A stretch of 64,000 bases of DNA, from NCBI GenBank assembly GCA_037043455.1, contig JAWPHD010002634.1, positions 1-64,000 on the forward strand. The letters run 5' to 3'. Under the pieces are notes generated by a model. That model was given only the letters and a program-made list of their open reading frames with translations, was not told the origin of the DNA and did not search any database. A program made the translations under genes and the position numbers. The DNA comes from Cyrtodaria siliqua (Eukaryota > Mollusca > Bivalvia > Adapedonta > Hiatellidae). Below are positions 52,637 through 63,676 of this stretch, piece after piece (within the stretch, counting starts at the first letter, position 1; the number at the start of each line of letters is the position of its first letter).

Positions 52637-53224
52637 CATTGCTGATGTGTCATTTGAATTAATCAGTTCGTTTAATACCTTGTTTCCAAGTCACCACTCT
52701 CTACATCCCCTCTTGACATTAAAATTGCGTCGAACGTCACTGACTGACGTAATCAGCATTGAAAATTGTCATAATGGTGACGTACTATTACGTCTACAGT
52801 ACAGTACGTGCTTGACTTTGTCTACAAAGAACAAAAAAGTTTACGTTTGTGCTTTTAAGCAAAAGAAAGGATATTTCACTTACCGCCTTTGGTTTCGCAA
52901 AAACAATTTAAGGATAAAAAGGTAGGCGAATAATTATTATTTCATATAACTATTGTTTCAGGTGAATGTTATTATTCATACGTGTAACTAAGACTTAAAT
53001 GGCGCAGTAGGTTGTTAAATACAATTTGAACAAAAAGCAATGACACAGTTCACACAATCTCAGACATTTATTACTATTAGGTAGGATGGTCAGCTCTTAG
53101 CCAGCTTTCTTAGTCCTTTTGTCATATTGTATGATCAATGAAATTGGACTGCTTTCAAGTGAAAATCACCGCATGTAGATCTAATATAAAAATATAGATA
53201 TCTAGTAAAACTATCTTACATATT

Positions 53225-53760
53225 GACGCAGTCACTTTTATTTAAACATAATCAAGCATTAAATCGTTCATTTTGTTGTTGCTGAACACTGGCAAGCGTC
53301 GTTTTAAGTTAATAGACTAGAGCGGTTAAATAATGTGTGCAATACTCATACTGTTATGCCTTACAGTGTACATCAGTGGAGTTTTCTAAACTCAATGCAA
53401 AATCAAAACATCTGCTCGAGTGCTTCAAATTTTATTCATATTTTGGATTGTTTTTACATTTGTTTTTGTTTCTAAATGAATCATTTTAACTTATACTTTT
53501 AGTGCAATCAAATACTGGTTATAGTTGTTCCCTTCACAAAGGTAGTACCTAGTACTGTGAGTGTAATGCCAGTGATGGTCCTTGATTGGAAAATAAAAGT
53601 TATTCTATTCTATTCTATTTTAAGCCAGAGAACCAGGCTATTATGTTCTATCTTTATTTTTTTAAATAATAAATATTGACGCATTCACTTTTATTTAAAC
53701 GTAATCAAGCATTAAATCGTGGATTTTTCTTGTTTTTGAACAAATTAAATTGTAAAAAAT
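53225..53760. repeat. direct repeats and a LINE/SINE-type 3' tail
   Basis: TATTGACGCAGTCACTTTTA, TTTAAAC, AATCAAGCATTAAATCGT occurs at 53221 and 53675. Between them, 53585-53622 reads GGAAAATAAAAGTTATTCTA, TTCTATTCTATTTT, the same AATAAA plus TTCTA tail seen at 27853 (- strand) and 55345 (- strand). Confidence 0.6.
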
Positions 53761-53969
53761 AAATAAAATAAATATGTTGAATTGAATGGACTGAGCTTGC
53801 GAAAATTTAATTTACATGTATGTTATATTCAATGCACAAGACCCCGCTTCGCTCGGTGAAATTAGCTGTATAACGTCGCTTCGCTCGATGTAATCTCGGT
53901 GTAATTAGCTTTATTTTTCTTCGAATAACACCTCGCTCCGCTCGGCGTTCATGTGAGGTTATAACGACG

Positions 53970-54016
53970 TGCTAGAAATACGATTCACCTGCACGGTAAA
54001 TCGTATTTCTAGCACA
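53970..54016. repeat. 47-bp palindrome
   Basis: GTGCTAGAAATACGATT is reversed as AATCGTATTTCTAGCAC around a 13-bp centre. It lies next to repeats of GCTTCGCTCGGTG/CGCTCCGCTCGGCG type. Confidence 0.8.
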
Positions 54017-54193
54017 ATGCAACTTTACGGGCAGGTAACTCTTGCTGGTTGACGAAGATTTTTATTGCCTTAGTATGGCAATTTCAGATAATCAACAACG
54101 TGTTAACCGTAAGGCGAGCTTACGCTCGCGATTAATATGTCTGTCTAATAGCAAAACTTGAAACCCATTCTCCACCCCATTTTACTTTTTATT

Positions 54194-54414
54194 TAAGAAA
54201 TAGAACATCGTTTACTGTGAATTATCGTTTAATATATCACGGCTTGGAGTTCAATTGTAAACAATAATTTTACGATTCGGGCTCGTGAAATTATTGTTGG
54301 GCTCGTGAAATTATTGTTTACAATTGAACGTATGGCGAGTGAAATTATTGTTTACAATTGAACGACAATCCGTGATATATTATAGATAATTCACCGTAAA
54401 CGATGTTCTATTTC
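54194..54414. repeat. nested 220-bp palindrome
   Basis: The outer arms AGAACATCGTTTACTGTGAA, TTATC and ATATATCACGG are reversed at the right. The inner arms TTCAATTGTAAACAATAATT are repeated three times in mixed orientation with GGGCTCGTGAAATTATTG. A foldback with internal duplication. Confidence 0.8.
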
Positions 54415-55344
54415 TATTCTAATACCCCTAAAATGTGAAAATAACGCTCACATCTGAAATCTTTCGCATGGCTTTGCTTGCTCTCCTCACAGGTATTCGG
54501 GGAATAGCTTAGACTTACACTTAAATACTAATCAAACATTAAAAACACCAATTTAAAAAACAAAAAAAAAAAAATCTATATTACTATACTATATAAAGGT
54601 ACAAATATTCGAGGGGAAAACCACCGTTCAAAACCAATGCAGCGCCGATTTGTGTCTACTACAGGCACATTTTTGGACCGATTTTCAAGTTCAATATCTT
54701 AAATTGTACGGAATATATAAATCTAGACAGCCAACACATACATTTCTTTCAGCATCATTGTGTCTTTCGACACCGAACAACGAAATGTGGAATTTCCCCA
54801 GGTAAGACACATCTGATCCAGAATTACCGGTACCCCAGTCACCACTGAATACACATATTCAGCGCGTCCCCAGGCCGAAAGGCAATGTACGTGTATCGTA
54901 TCAAACATTTCTTTAAACTTACCGGTTAAAACAACATCCAGGCTAAATCACAGAGGCCACAATCCGCGAACGTTTATCTTGAATTTTTGAAAGATTAACA
55001 GCAAGCCATCACAATTTGTTGACCCGGAAGTACTTATGCAGCTCGCTGATCGCTGATTGGTCCACTGAAAACACAGTGTACTGTGGACCGGCGCAATGGT
55101 ATGTACGTAGTATGAGACGGTAACCAGTGATACAGTGGTTGGTATAACACTTGGCGCCGAATTCGAAGTTTATTTACTTTTCACAAATTCATCAAACAGC
55201 AATCGTTACTTGGTAAAGTGTTAAGCAATATAGTTCTATTTCAAACTAAATTATATTCTTCTGATAATATATACTGTGTAAACTACAGTCTTTCCAATTT
55301 CCAAGTCTCATATATAAATACACAGTAATGTCAGTATACAAGTA

Positions 55345-55370
55345 GAACAGAATAGAAGTTTATTTTTCCA
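55345..55370 (-). terminator. AATAAA plus TTCTR-repeat tail of the PHD-finger ORF
   Basis: On the - strand GGAAAAATAAACTTCTATTC, TGTTCTAC lies 285 bp past the stop codon of the ORF at 55649-57362. The polyadenylation-type hexamer is followed by pentamer repeats as in the LINE 3' end at 27853. Confidence 0.6.
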
Positions 55371-55507
55371 TTATGCAGAATGAAGCATTTAAAGTACACA
55401 CATTGGGCCCAGAAGATGCTTTCTTTTTTTTAATTACTATTCTGACTTTAAATTTTAACACACCAAGTCATAAAATAAAAATAAAATTATCTAGAGTGAC
55501 ATTTTCC

Positions 55508-55537
55508 AGTGAAGTAATAAGCTCTTATTACTTCACT
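55508..55537. repeat. perfect 14-bp-arm hairpin
   Basis: AGTGAAGTAATAAG, CT, CTTATTACTTCACT in the 3' untranslated part of the - strand PHD-finger ORF. It would form a stable RNA stem with a 2-base nominal loop. Confidence 0.8.
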
Positions 55538-55648
55538 GCATTTTCATACTACAATGTAGATTTAAAGATGAGCACTGTGTCTTCTAAAATGACAGATCGT
55601 GGCAATCCCAATGTGTTAGTTTCTAAAAACAATTGCAATTTACTGACA

Positions 55649-57362
55649 TTATTTACAAAAAAAATGAGAACCTTGTTTCTGTATTTGTGTCCATTTCATG
55701 TGGTGTTTTAATCCAGCACAACTTCTATGGAACCAGCAATCACAACTTTCACATTGTATCCATTCTATATCTTTTTCAGTGGTGTAGCAAACTGTACATT
55801 TGATAGTACTTTCATCTTCTATTTCAGATTATTCAGAATTGTCATCTTTGCTAACAACTGTTTCTTTTGACTTTCTGGCCCGCTTTTGTCTGGTATTAAT
55901 TTCCGAAGTACTTGGCAAATCCTGTTGATCAAGCTCATCAGAGCTCACTGGTTTGGCTTTTGTTTTGACTTTCGCATCCTCTTTTGACTGACAGATATTC
56001 CAAAAGTGCTGGTACTTGGCAAGTTCTGTTCTACATGTTCTTCATGCTCCTCATCTATTTCAGCAGTACTGGGCAATTCCTGTTCAACCTCTTCTTCAGG
56101 CACATCATGCGCAAGATTTTCAGAAATTTCAACATTTTCCAACGTTGTTCTAGTGCTTTTCTGCTTTTCAACATTTCCACCTGATTTCTTTGGTTTTCTT
56201 GATTGCTTTTGCTTTTGAGAAGTGCTTGTCTCAGTTTGTGCATTTTGTTTTTTCCCAGACACTCTAACCTGCTTCCTATGTGCCATTGTTTTTCAATCTT
56301 AAAACTTTCCAATAGATCCTTTCGAAATTGATTGAACATAACCAGTAGAAATTGTTTGATGATATTTTTATAGATTGTTGACATCACTTTGGCATCCATT
56401 TCAAGATCTTGATCAGAAATATCACTGGAACCAGTTTCACCATGTTCAGCACTTCTACTTTTGTTAACAATCTGAACAAATTGATCAAATAATTCAGTAC
56501 ATTCCATAATTTTGTCTTTACAGCATTCAAAGATTTTGCTCCCATATTTATTCAAATTCTCATCAATCAGAAGTGACAAATATTTTTCTGCCAGTTGTAT
56601 AAAGAAATGAAATAGAGGATCTGCAATATTTGTCAATCCTCTGTACTGTTCTTGCTCTCTTAGGGTGTCCAGTATTTGTACAGCACAAACTGCCTCTTCA
56701 TAGATGACTTGTCCATCTACAGTCTTCGAATATCTGTGAGAAGACTTTTTATTAGCAAACTTATGTCTCAGTTTGGCTATACAGTAACCACCCACGTATC
56801 TGATTCTTGTACGACATGCATTTGTTACTGTTCTAGTAGAAACATGCCTGTTAGATACCGAAAAGAGCTTCGCTTTCTTATTAACGAAATATTTCCGAAT
56901 TTCAACTGATATATTATAACAGATATGTAAGTGTTCTGTGGTAAATACTTCGGATTCAAACAAAATCAAGCAATTCATTCGGAATTCAGCACTGCAGTGA
57001 TAACTGTGTACATCAGTGTAAAACAGGCCAAGATCTTTAGATTTAACCTTTTCTGCAGCTTCTTTAACTTCTAATACACTAATCATTGATGTCATTTTAG
57101 AACATTCTTTCTTGCAGAACTCCATATATTTTTGTTTGTCCAAACGTTTTACAATTTCATTAGTGTTATACTGCATTGGTGTGAGAACATTTTCAGTTGT
57201 TAATTTCTGGAGCACAATGTCCAAATCCAAATCATCCGGAAGGTCAGTATTGGTATCTTGCTGGCTGATATTTGAAATAATGGTATTGAATTCCTCATCA
57301 AAATCGGTTTCATCCTCAATATCATTAAAGTCGATATCTGGATCAATTGCCATGCCCATCAT
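55649..57362 (-). pseudogene. broken ORF with C-terminal PHD-like zinc finger
   Basis: The first 360 or so codons are open from 57362: an acidic N-terminus (DPDIDFNDIEDETDFDEEFN), then RIRYVGGYCIAKLRHKFANK, a block resembling C-terminal regions of repeated invertebrate transposon-like proteins, then GLTNIADPLFHFFIQLAEKY. After KIEKQ one frame change leads to MAHRKQVRVSGKKQ and a Lys/Glu-rich linker. A second change and an in-frame TAA precede a PHD-like finger: CTVC, then CESCDCWFHRSCAGL (C..C...C..C..WFH..C; the last Cys pair is largely missing). Upstream, an acceptor-like TGTTGCAG at about 57405 hints at a lost first exon. About 540 residues in total. It is a mobile-element-type gene, probably dead. 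Confidence 0.6.
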
Positions 57363-57556
57363 CTTCTGAACTGTGATGATTGTACTCTGATGTGCTGATC
57401 TGCAACATGTTTTAAATAAACTTATTAGTTATTGATTCTTAAACTTTATACCCCGCTATATTTCAAAAATGTTAGACCTCTGGGGCGTTTATTAGTGATT
57501 ATACGGTAAGTTTTGTAGCCAAACTAATAGAACATTACAAGATTTAAACAAATAGA

Positions 57557-57579
57557 GATTGCCGTGTGTGTCCATTTAA
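57557..57579 (-). repeat. solo end of a TTAA-type transposon
   Basis: On the - strand TTAAATGGACACACACGGCA, ATC, matching the ends of the MITE at 50821-51148 with one 2-bp expansion. It lies 195 bp upstream of the start of the PHD-finger ORF. No partner end was found between 51149 and 55340. Confidence 0.6.
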
Positions 57580-57651
57580 TATAATTAAGTCTTTATAAAG
57601 AATAAAAAATGTAGTCTATATAAATATTGAAGTATTTTATATGTAGTCCTA

Positions 57652-57970
57652 CACGGAAATAACCGAATGTTCATCGATCCTTTAACCGGAGTGACACGGA
57701 AATAACCGATTGGTTATGATTGTATACGATTTGTCACGGCTATGGTTTGTCGTCTGCGTTTTCATCCTGTTTTCGCGGCATATTATTGGCTATAGAATCA
57801 TTATCCGTGGATGAAATAACCACTTATGACATTTCACCTTGATTAGACAATTTCAAATTCAATGGAATTCATGAGCAAATCAGAATGGACTAGATCTATT
57901 GATAAAAAACTTTTTTTTTCTCCCTGGAAAACAGCGTAGTGAGTGAGCTGAAGTTGACATTTCGACAAAG
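57652..57970 (-). repeat. long inverted repeat, right arm
   Basis: Inverted partner of 46900-47225. Reading the - strand gives CTTTGTCGAAATGTCAACTT, CAGCTCACTCACTACGCTG and so on to CGGTTATTTCCGTG. Differences are scattered substitutions and a few indels. Confidence 0.85.
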
Positions 57971-58013
57971 ACTAACAAATGTCTATTTTCATATCACACC
58001 CAATATCAGGCTT

Positions 58014-58037
58014 TTATATATATATATATATATATAT
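58014..58037. repeat. (TA)n microsatellite
   Basis: Alternating TA run leading into the 411-bp tandem repeat. A second TA run lies at 59234-59251 beyond its other end. Confidence 0.9.
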
Positions 58038-59195
58038 ATGGGGAGAAATATTTGTGAACTACCAAGGACAGACAACCTTCGGACGAACTACGGCAGGGCG
58101 CCTAGCTATGACGAGATACACAGAAATCAAGCGTATATATTCACTCCTTAAAAAAGGTAGTTGCAACACACGTTGATAAACTGTATCTCTACATCATAAC
58201 ACACTCGTCTGAAGGCACAATTAACATATAGACGCATACATACATACAATTATAGCTCATATGAGTGGGCCACATTTAAGCGTTCAACCACACACAGCTA
58301 TATTGAGACAGTGACAATGAAAGGTGCCGGATCTGGGGATACTGTGAATTCAGGTATATATAATAAAGGGAGAGAATTTGAACTCACTACGGCAACTTTC
58401 GAAATTGGGATCTCGAAAGAGATTCATGTTCACAAGGCAGAATTATATATGGGGAGAAATATTTGTGAACTACCAAGGACAGACAACCTTCGGACGAACT
58501 ACGGCAGGGCGCCTAGCTATGACGAGATACACAGAAATCAAGCGTATATATTCACTCTTTAAAAAAGGTAGTTGCAACACACGTTGATAAACTGTATCTC
58601 TACATCATAACACACTCGTCTGAAGGCACAATTAACATATAGACGCATACATACATACAATTATAGCTCATATGAGTGGGCCACATTTAAGCGTTCAACC
58701 ACACACAGCTATATTGAGACAGTGACAATGAAAGGTGCCGGATCTGGGGATACTGTGAATTCAGGTATATATAATAAAGGGAGAGAATTTGAACTCACTA
58801 CGGCAACTTTCGAAATTGGGATCTCGAAAGAGATTCATGTTCACAAGGCAGAATTATATATGGGGAGAAATATTTGTGAACTACCAAGGACAGACAACCT
58901 TCGGACGAACTACGGCAGGGCGCCTAGCTATGACGAGATACACAGAAATCAAGCGTATATATTCACTCCTTAAAAAAGGTAGTTGCAACACACGTTGATA
59001 AACTGTATCTCTACATCATAACACACTCGTCTGAAGGCACAATTAACATATAGACGCATACATACATACAATTATAGCTCATATGAGTGGGCCACATTTA
59101 AGCGTTCAACCACACACAGCTATATTGAGACAGTGACAATGAAAGGTGCCGGATCTGGGGATACTGTGAATTCAGGTATATATAATAAAGGGAGA
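58036..59195 (+). repeat. 411-bp tandem repeat, 2.8 near-identical copies
   Basis: Copies start at 58036, 58447 and 58858 with ATGGGGAGAAATATTTGTGA. The third stops at 59195. Only isolated differences are visible (for example CACTCTTT against CACTCCTT), so the duplication is recent. Each unit holds an 83-codon open frame (MTMKGAGSGDTVNSG on), but no start context or homolog is recognised; treat as non-coding. Confidence 0.92.
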
Positions 59196-59337
59196 AACCA
59201 TATAATTAACCTCTAACAGAATTTACACTGAACATATATATATATATATATCTATCATTTTAATACAAAAATGATGTATTTTTAAGAATAATTCTGAAAA
59301 AATACCAATCGTGATGAACTTCCTTTAAAGGTTTACA

Positions 59338-62078
59338 TATATTATTAAAGGGATACACGGCAATCACTGACCATATATTACTAAAGGGATACACGGCAAT
59401 CACTGACCATATATTATTAAAGGGATACACGGCAATCACTGACCATATATTATTAAAGGGATACACGACAATCACTGACCATATATTATTAAAGGGATAC
59501 ACGGCAATCACTGACCATATATTATTAAAGGGATACACGACAATCACTGACCATATATTACTAAAGGGATACACGGCAATCACTGACCATATATTATTAA
59601 AGGGATACATGACAATCACTGACCATATATTATTAAAGGGATACACGGCAATCACTGACCATATATTATTAAAGGGATACACGGCAATCACTGACTATAT
59701 ATTATTAAAGTGATACATGACAATCACTGACCATATATTATTAAAGGGATACACGGCAATCACTGACCATATATTACTAAAGGGATACACGACAATCACT
59801 GACCATATATTATTAAAGGGATACACGACAATCACTGACCATATATTATTAAAGGGATACACGACAATCACTGACCATATATTATTAAAGGGATACACGG
59901 CAATCACTGACTATATATTATTAAAGGGATACACGACAATCACTGACCATATATTATTAAAGGGATACACGACAATCACTGACCATATATTATTAAAGGG
60001 ATACACGGCAATCACTGACTATATATTATTAAAGGGATACACGGCAATCACTGACTATATATTATTAAAGTGATACATGACAATCACTGACCACATATTA
60101 TTAAAGGGATACACGGCAATCACTGACCATATATTACTAAAGGGATACACGACAATCACTGACCATATATTATTAAAGGGATACACGACAATCACTGACC
60201 ATATATTATTAAAGGGATACACGACAATCACTGACCATATATTATTAAAGGGATACACGGCAATCACTGACTATATATTATTAAAGGGATACACGACAAT
60301 CACTGACCATATATTATTAAAGGGATACACGGCAATCACTGACCATATATTTTAAAAGGGATACACGGCAATCACTGACTATATATTATTAAAGTGATAC
60401 ATGACAATCACTGACCATATATTATTAAAGGGATACACGGCAATCACTGACCATATATTATTAAAGGGATACACGGCAATCACTGACCATATATTATTAA
60501 AGTGATACATGACAATCACTGACCATATATTATTAAAGGGATACACGGCAATCACTGACCATATATTATTAAAGGGATACACGGCAATCACTGACCATAT
60601 ATTATTAAAGGGATACACGGCAATCACTGACCATATATTATTAAAGGGATACACTGCAATCACTGACCATATATTACTAAAGGGATACATGACAATCACT
60701 GACCATATATTATTAAAGGGATACACGGCAATCACTGACCATATATTATTAAAGTGATACATGACAATCACTGACCATATATTATTAAAGGGATACACGG
60801 CAATCACTGACCATATATTATTAAAGGGATACACGGCAATCACTGACCATATATTATTAAAGGGATACACGGCAATCACTGACCATATATTTCTAAAGGG
60901 ATACATGACAATCACTGACCTTATATTTTTAAAGGGATACATGACGATCACTGACCATATATTATTAAAGGGATACACGGCAATCACTGACCATATATTA
61001 TTAAAGGGATACACGGCAATCACTGACCATATATTACCAAAGGGATACACGACAATCAATTACCATATATTATTAAAGGGATACACGGCAATCACTGACC
61101 ATATATTATTAAAGGGATACACGGCAATCACTGACCATATATTACCAAAGGGATACACGGCAATCACTGACCATATATTACTAAAGGGATACACGACAAT
61201 CACTGACCATATATTACTAAAGGGATACACGACAATCACTGACCATATATTATTAAAGAGATACACGGCAATCACTGACCATATATTATTAAAGGGATAC
61301 ACGACAATCACTGACCATATATTATTAAAGGGATACACGACAATCACTGACCATATATTATTAAAGGGATACACGACAATCACTGACCATATATTATTAA
61401 AGGGATACACGACAATCACTGACCATATATTATTAAAGGGATACACGACAATCACTGACCATATATTATTAAAGGGATACACGACAATCACTGACCATAT
61501 ATTACTAAAGGGATACACGGCAATCACTGACCATATATTATTAAAGGGATACACGGCAATCACTGACCATATATTACTAAAGGGATACACGGCAATCACT
61601 GACCATATATTACTAAAGGGATACACGGCAATCACTGACCATATATTATTAAAGGGATACACGGCAATCACTGACCATATATTTCTAAAGGGATACACGA
61701 CAATCACTGACCATATATTACTAAAGGGATACACGACAATCACTGACCATATATTATTAAAGGGATACACGGCAATCACTGACCATATATTATTAAAGGG
61801 ATACACGACAATCACTGACCATATATTATTAAAGGAATACACGGCAATCACTGACCATATATTATTAAAGGAATACACGGCAATCACTGACCATATATTA
61901 TTAAAGGGATACACGGCAATCACTGACGATATATTACTAAAGGGATACATGACAATCACTGACTATATATTATTAAAGGGATACATGACAATCACTGACT
62001 ATATATTATTAAAGGGATACATGACAATCACTGACCATATATTATTAAAGGGATACACGACAATCACTGACTATATTA
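59338..62078. repeat. 36-bp satellite, about 76 copies
   Basis: Monomer TTAAAGGGATACACGGCAAT, CACTGACCATATATTA. Variation is concentrated at a few sites (ACACGGC, ACACGAC, ACATGAC; ATTATT, ATTACT). The period is a multiple of three, so several frames stay open on both strands, giving 458- and 299-residue artefacts. A segment of about 360 bp appears duplicated (59700-60060 and 60060-60420). Confidence 0.97.
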
Positions 62079-62297
62079 ATTTATATTCAGGCCAAAGAGA
62101 AATCCCTAAAATAAATTATCAATTTATTCATAAATAATGTATTTAAACTATTCTAAATAATAACATTCCTGATGCGCTCCATTTAAAGAAATTTCAATTA
62201 CGGTTTTATTTGAAGCAGAGGGGTAAATGGGTTTGTACTTGTCAGCCTGTCTTTGATTTCCACTCATTTTAGTCCGTTCTATACATTTCTTTTTCAG

Positions 62298-63302
62298 GCT
62301 ACTTGATAGAGTGATGGAAGACAGAGATGGAGAAGTTGAAGTAAACCATCTTTATTAAACCTTTGAATTTGAAGTGAAAGAATCTGGTTTATCTGTGGAT
62401 TGTGGAAAGCGCGTGTTTATTGAACATATATTAAAACTATTCGCAAATGTGGTAAAAGAAAGAACAAGGCATGCTACAACAACAAGGACAGTCTACAAAG
62501 GTATTGTTGTAAAGCCTATAAGAGCACAGATACCATCACATGTTTTTCACATAGAAGACGTAAAGAAATACCTACCACCAGATTTTGTTGTAAAAGACGA
62601 GAATAAAGATAAAATAGTATGTGCTTTTGACAGTAATTACCACAGCAACGGTAACACTTTATATGAAACTGTGAGATTCTTAAGCAATGATGAATGGCAT
62701 TTGGAGGTGAGTGGTGTACAGGTTGACTTGGCTAGTGTATATATTCTGAACAAATATAATCCAAACAAAGAAAGCATTGAAAATGTTTGTACTTCTGTAA
62801 AGAAATTAAGGTTGTGTGAAGGCGTAACGTTAACCACCAACATTGTAGTGAGCAGATATCACATTATAGAAAAGTGGCAATCGAACCATGAAAAAGAGGA
62901 AAGAAGAGTTAGGTCCATTGTGTGCAATAAAGTGGTTCAAGTGAATTCAGTGACCTCTGTTTGCAGAAAATGTCAAAAAATGACACTAGGACAAACACAG
63001 ACAGATATAAATTCTGAAAATGAAAAAACTTCAGAGCCAAAACGAGTACAACAAAATAAGCAAAATGTCACCAGAGAAGACATAAAAAAATTAATTCCCG
63101 ATGCAAATGAAGAGATGATTGAAACATTTTTAAGCCAGGCCCAAAATATTAGTAGGGACCCAAAAAGTAGAAGATGGAGCAAGAACATTATAGCTGTATG
63201 TCTGCAGTGGTACTGCAGAAGCCCACAGGCTTATGAAGCTTTTCGAGCCAGTCAATTTTTAATATTACCATCACCGACTATTCTTGTTCTCTATAAAAAT
63301 AA
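62298..63302 (+). pseudogene. P/THAP9-like transposase N-terminal fragment
   Basis: After acceptor TTTTTCAG (62297) the frame reads LLDRVMEDRDGEVEVNHLY, then a TAA at 62356. It then runs open from TFEFEVKESGLSVDCGKRVF for about 310 codons. Near the end are a CRKCQKMTLG zinc-type pair and IKKLIPDANEEMIETFL, RRWSKNIIAVCLQWYCRSPQ, AYEAFRASQFLILPSPTILV, LYKN. That last block is the helical region that precedes the catalytic domain in P-element/THAP9-like transposases (recognised by pattern, not search). The catalytic domain is absent: at 63303 the sequence becomes a retroelement 3' end, and the frame past there is fusion read-through. Confidence 0.6.
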
Positions 63303-63676
63303 GGTAAAAAGAAATATAAAAAGATCGGACAGGGAAAGTAGCATTCAAGGAGGACAGTCAACCACAAAACACAGAAACAAACATAGAAACATACAAACAA
63401 GAAGGCAAAAGTTATAATAAAAGTAAACGACATCCAAACACAAAAGGGTTGACAATAGGGCTACCGCCTTGGAACGGTCAGTGGCAAAGTAGGCCACTGG
63501 GGGTTTAAACCGGTCCTAGGGTGCACCAAACCTCACACTTACCCTACTGTCAACCCATTAAAACAGGACAGTGTAAATAAAGAAATCCCCGCCATGATCT
63601 AATCTCTAACCAACAAGGCAGCATCAATAGGCAATATAAGTCAAACACAAATATGCTCGTGTAAATATAATACAAA
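63303..63676 (-). mobile_element. retroelement 3' UTR copy inserted in the transposase fragment
   Basis: Nearly identical to 35160-35575: GATCGGACAGG, GCATTCAAGGA, GGACAGTCAACCACAAAACA, GGGTTGACAATAGGGCTACC, CCTCACACTTACCCTACTGT, AAATATGCTCGTGTAAATAT. Its 3' end on the - strand meets the transposase frame at about 63303. Its other side is cut by the element at 63677. Confidence 0.8.

Noticed and set aside
54723..54908. - strand 61-residue open frame
   Set aside because: Reads plausibly but has no splice-site support, start context or recognisable motif.
46900..57970. Polinton/Maverick transposon
   Set aside because: The long inverted ends fit, but no polymerase, integrase, protease or capsid-type ORF is visible and 10.4 kb is short.
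58311..58973. Repeated 83-residue protein
   Set aside because: Preserved only because the 411-bp unit is recently duplicated and divisible by three; no family motif or start context.
59338..62078. CRISPR-like array
   Set aside because: Units are contiguous with no unique spacers and the context is eukaryotic.
60761..62137. 458-residue + strand open frame (and 299-, 226-, 143-residue frames on the - strand)
   Set aside because: They lie in the 36-bp satellite. The period is a multiple of three, so open frames are automatic on both strands; the peptide only repeats ITDHILLKGYTA.
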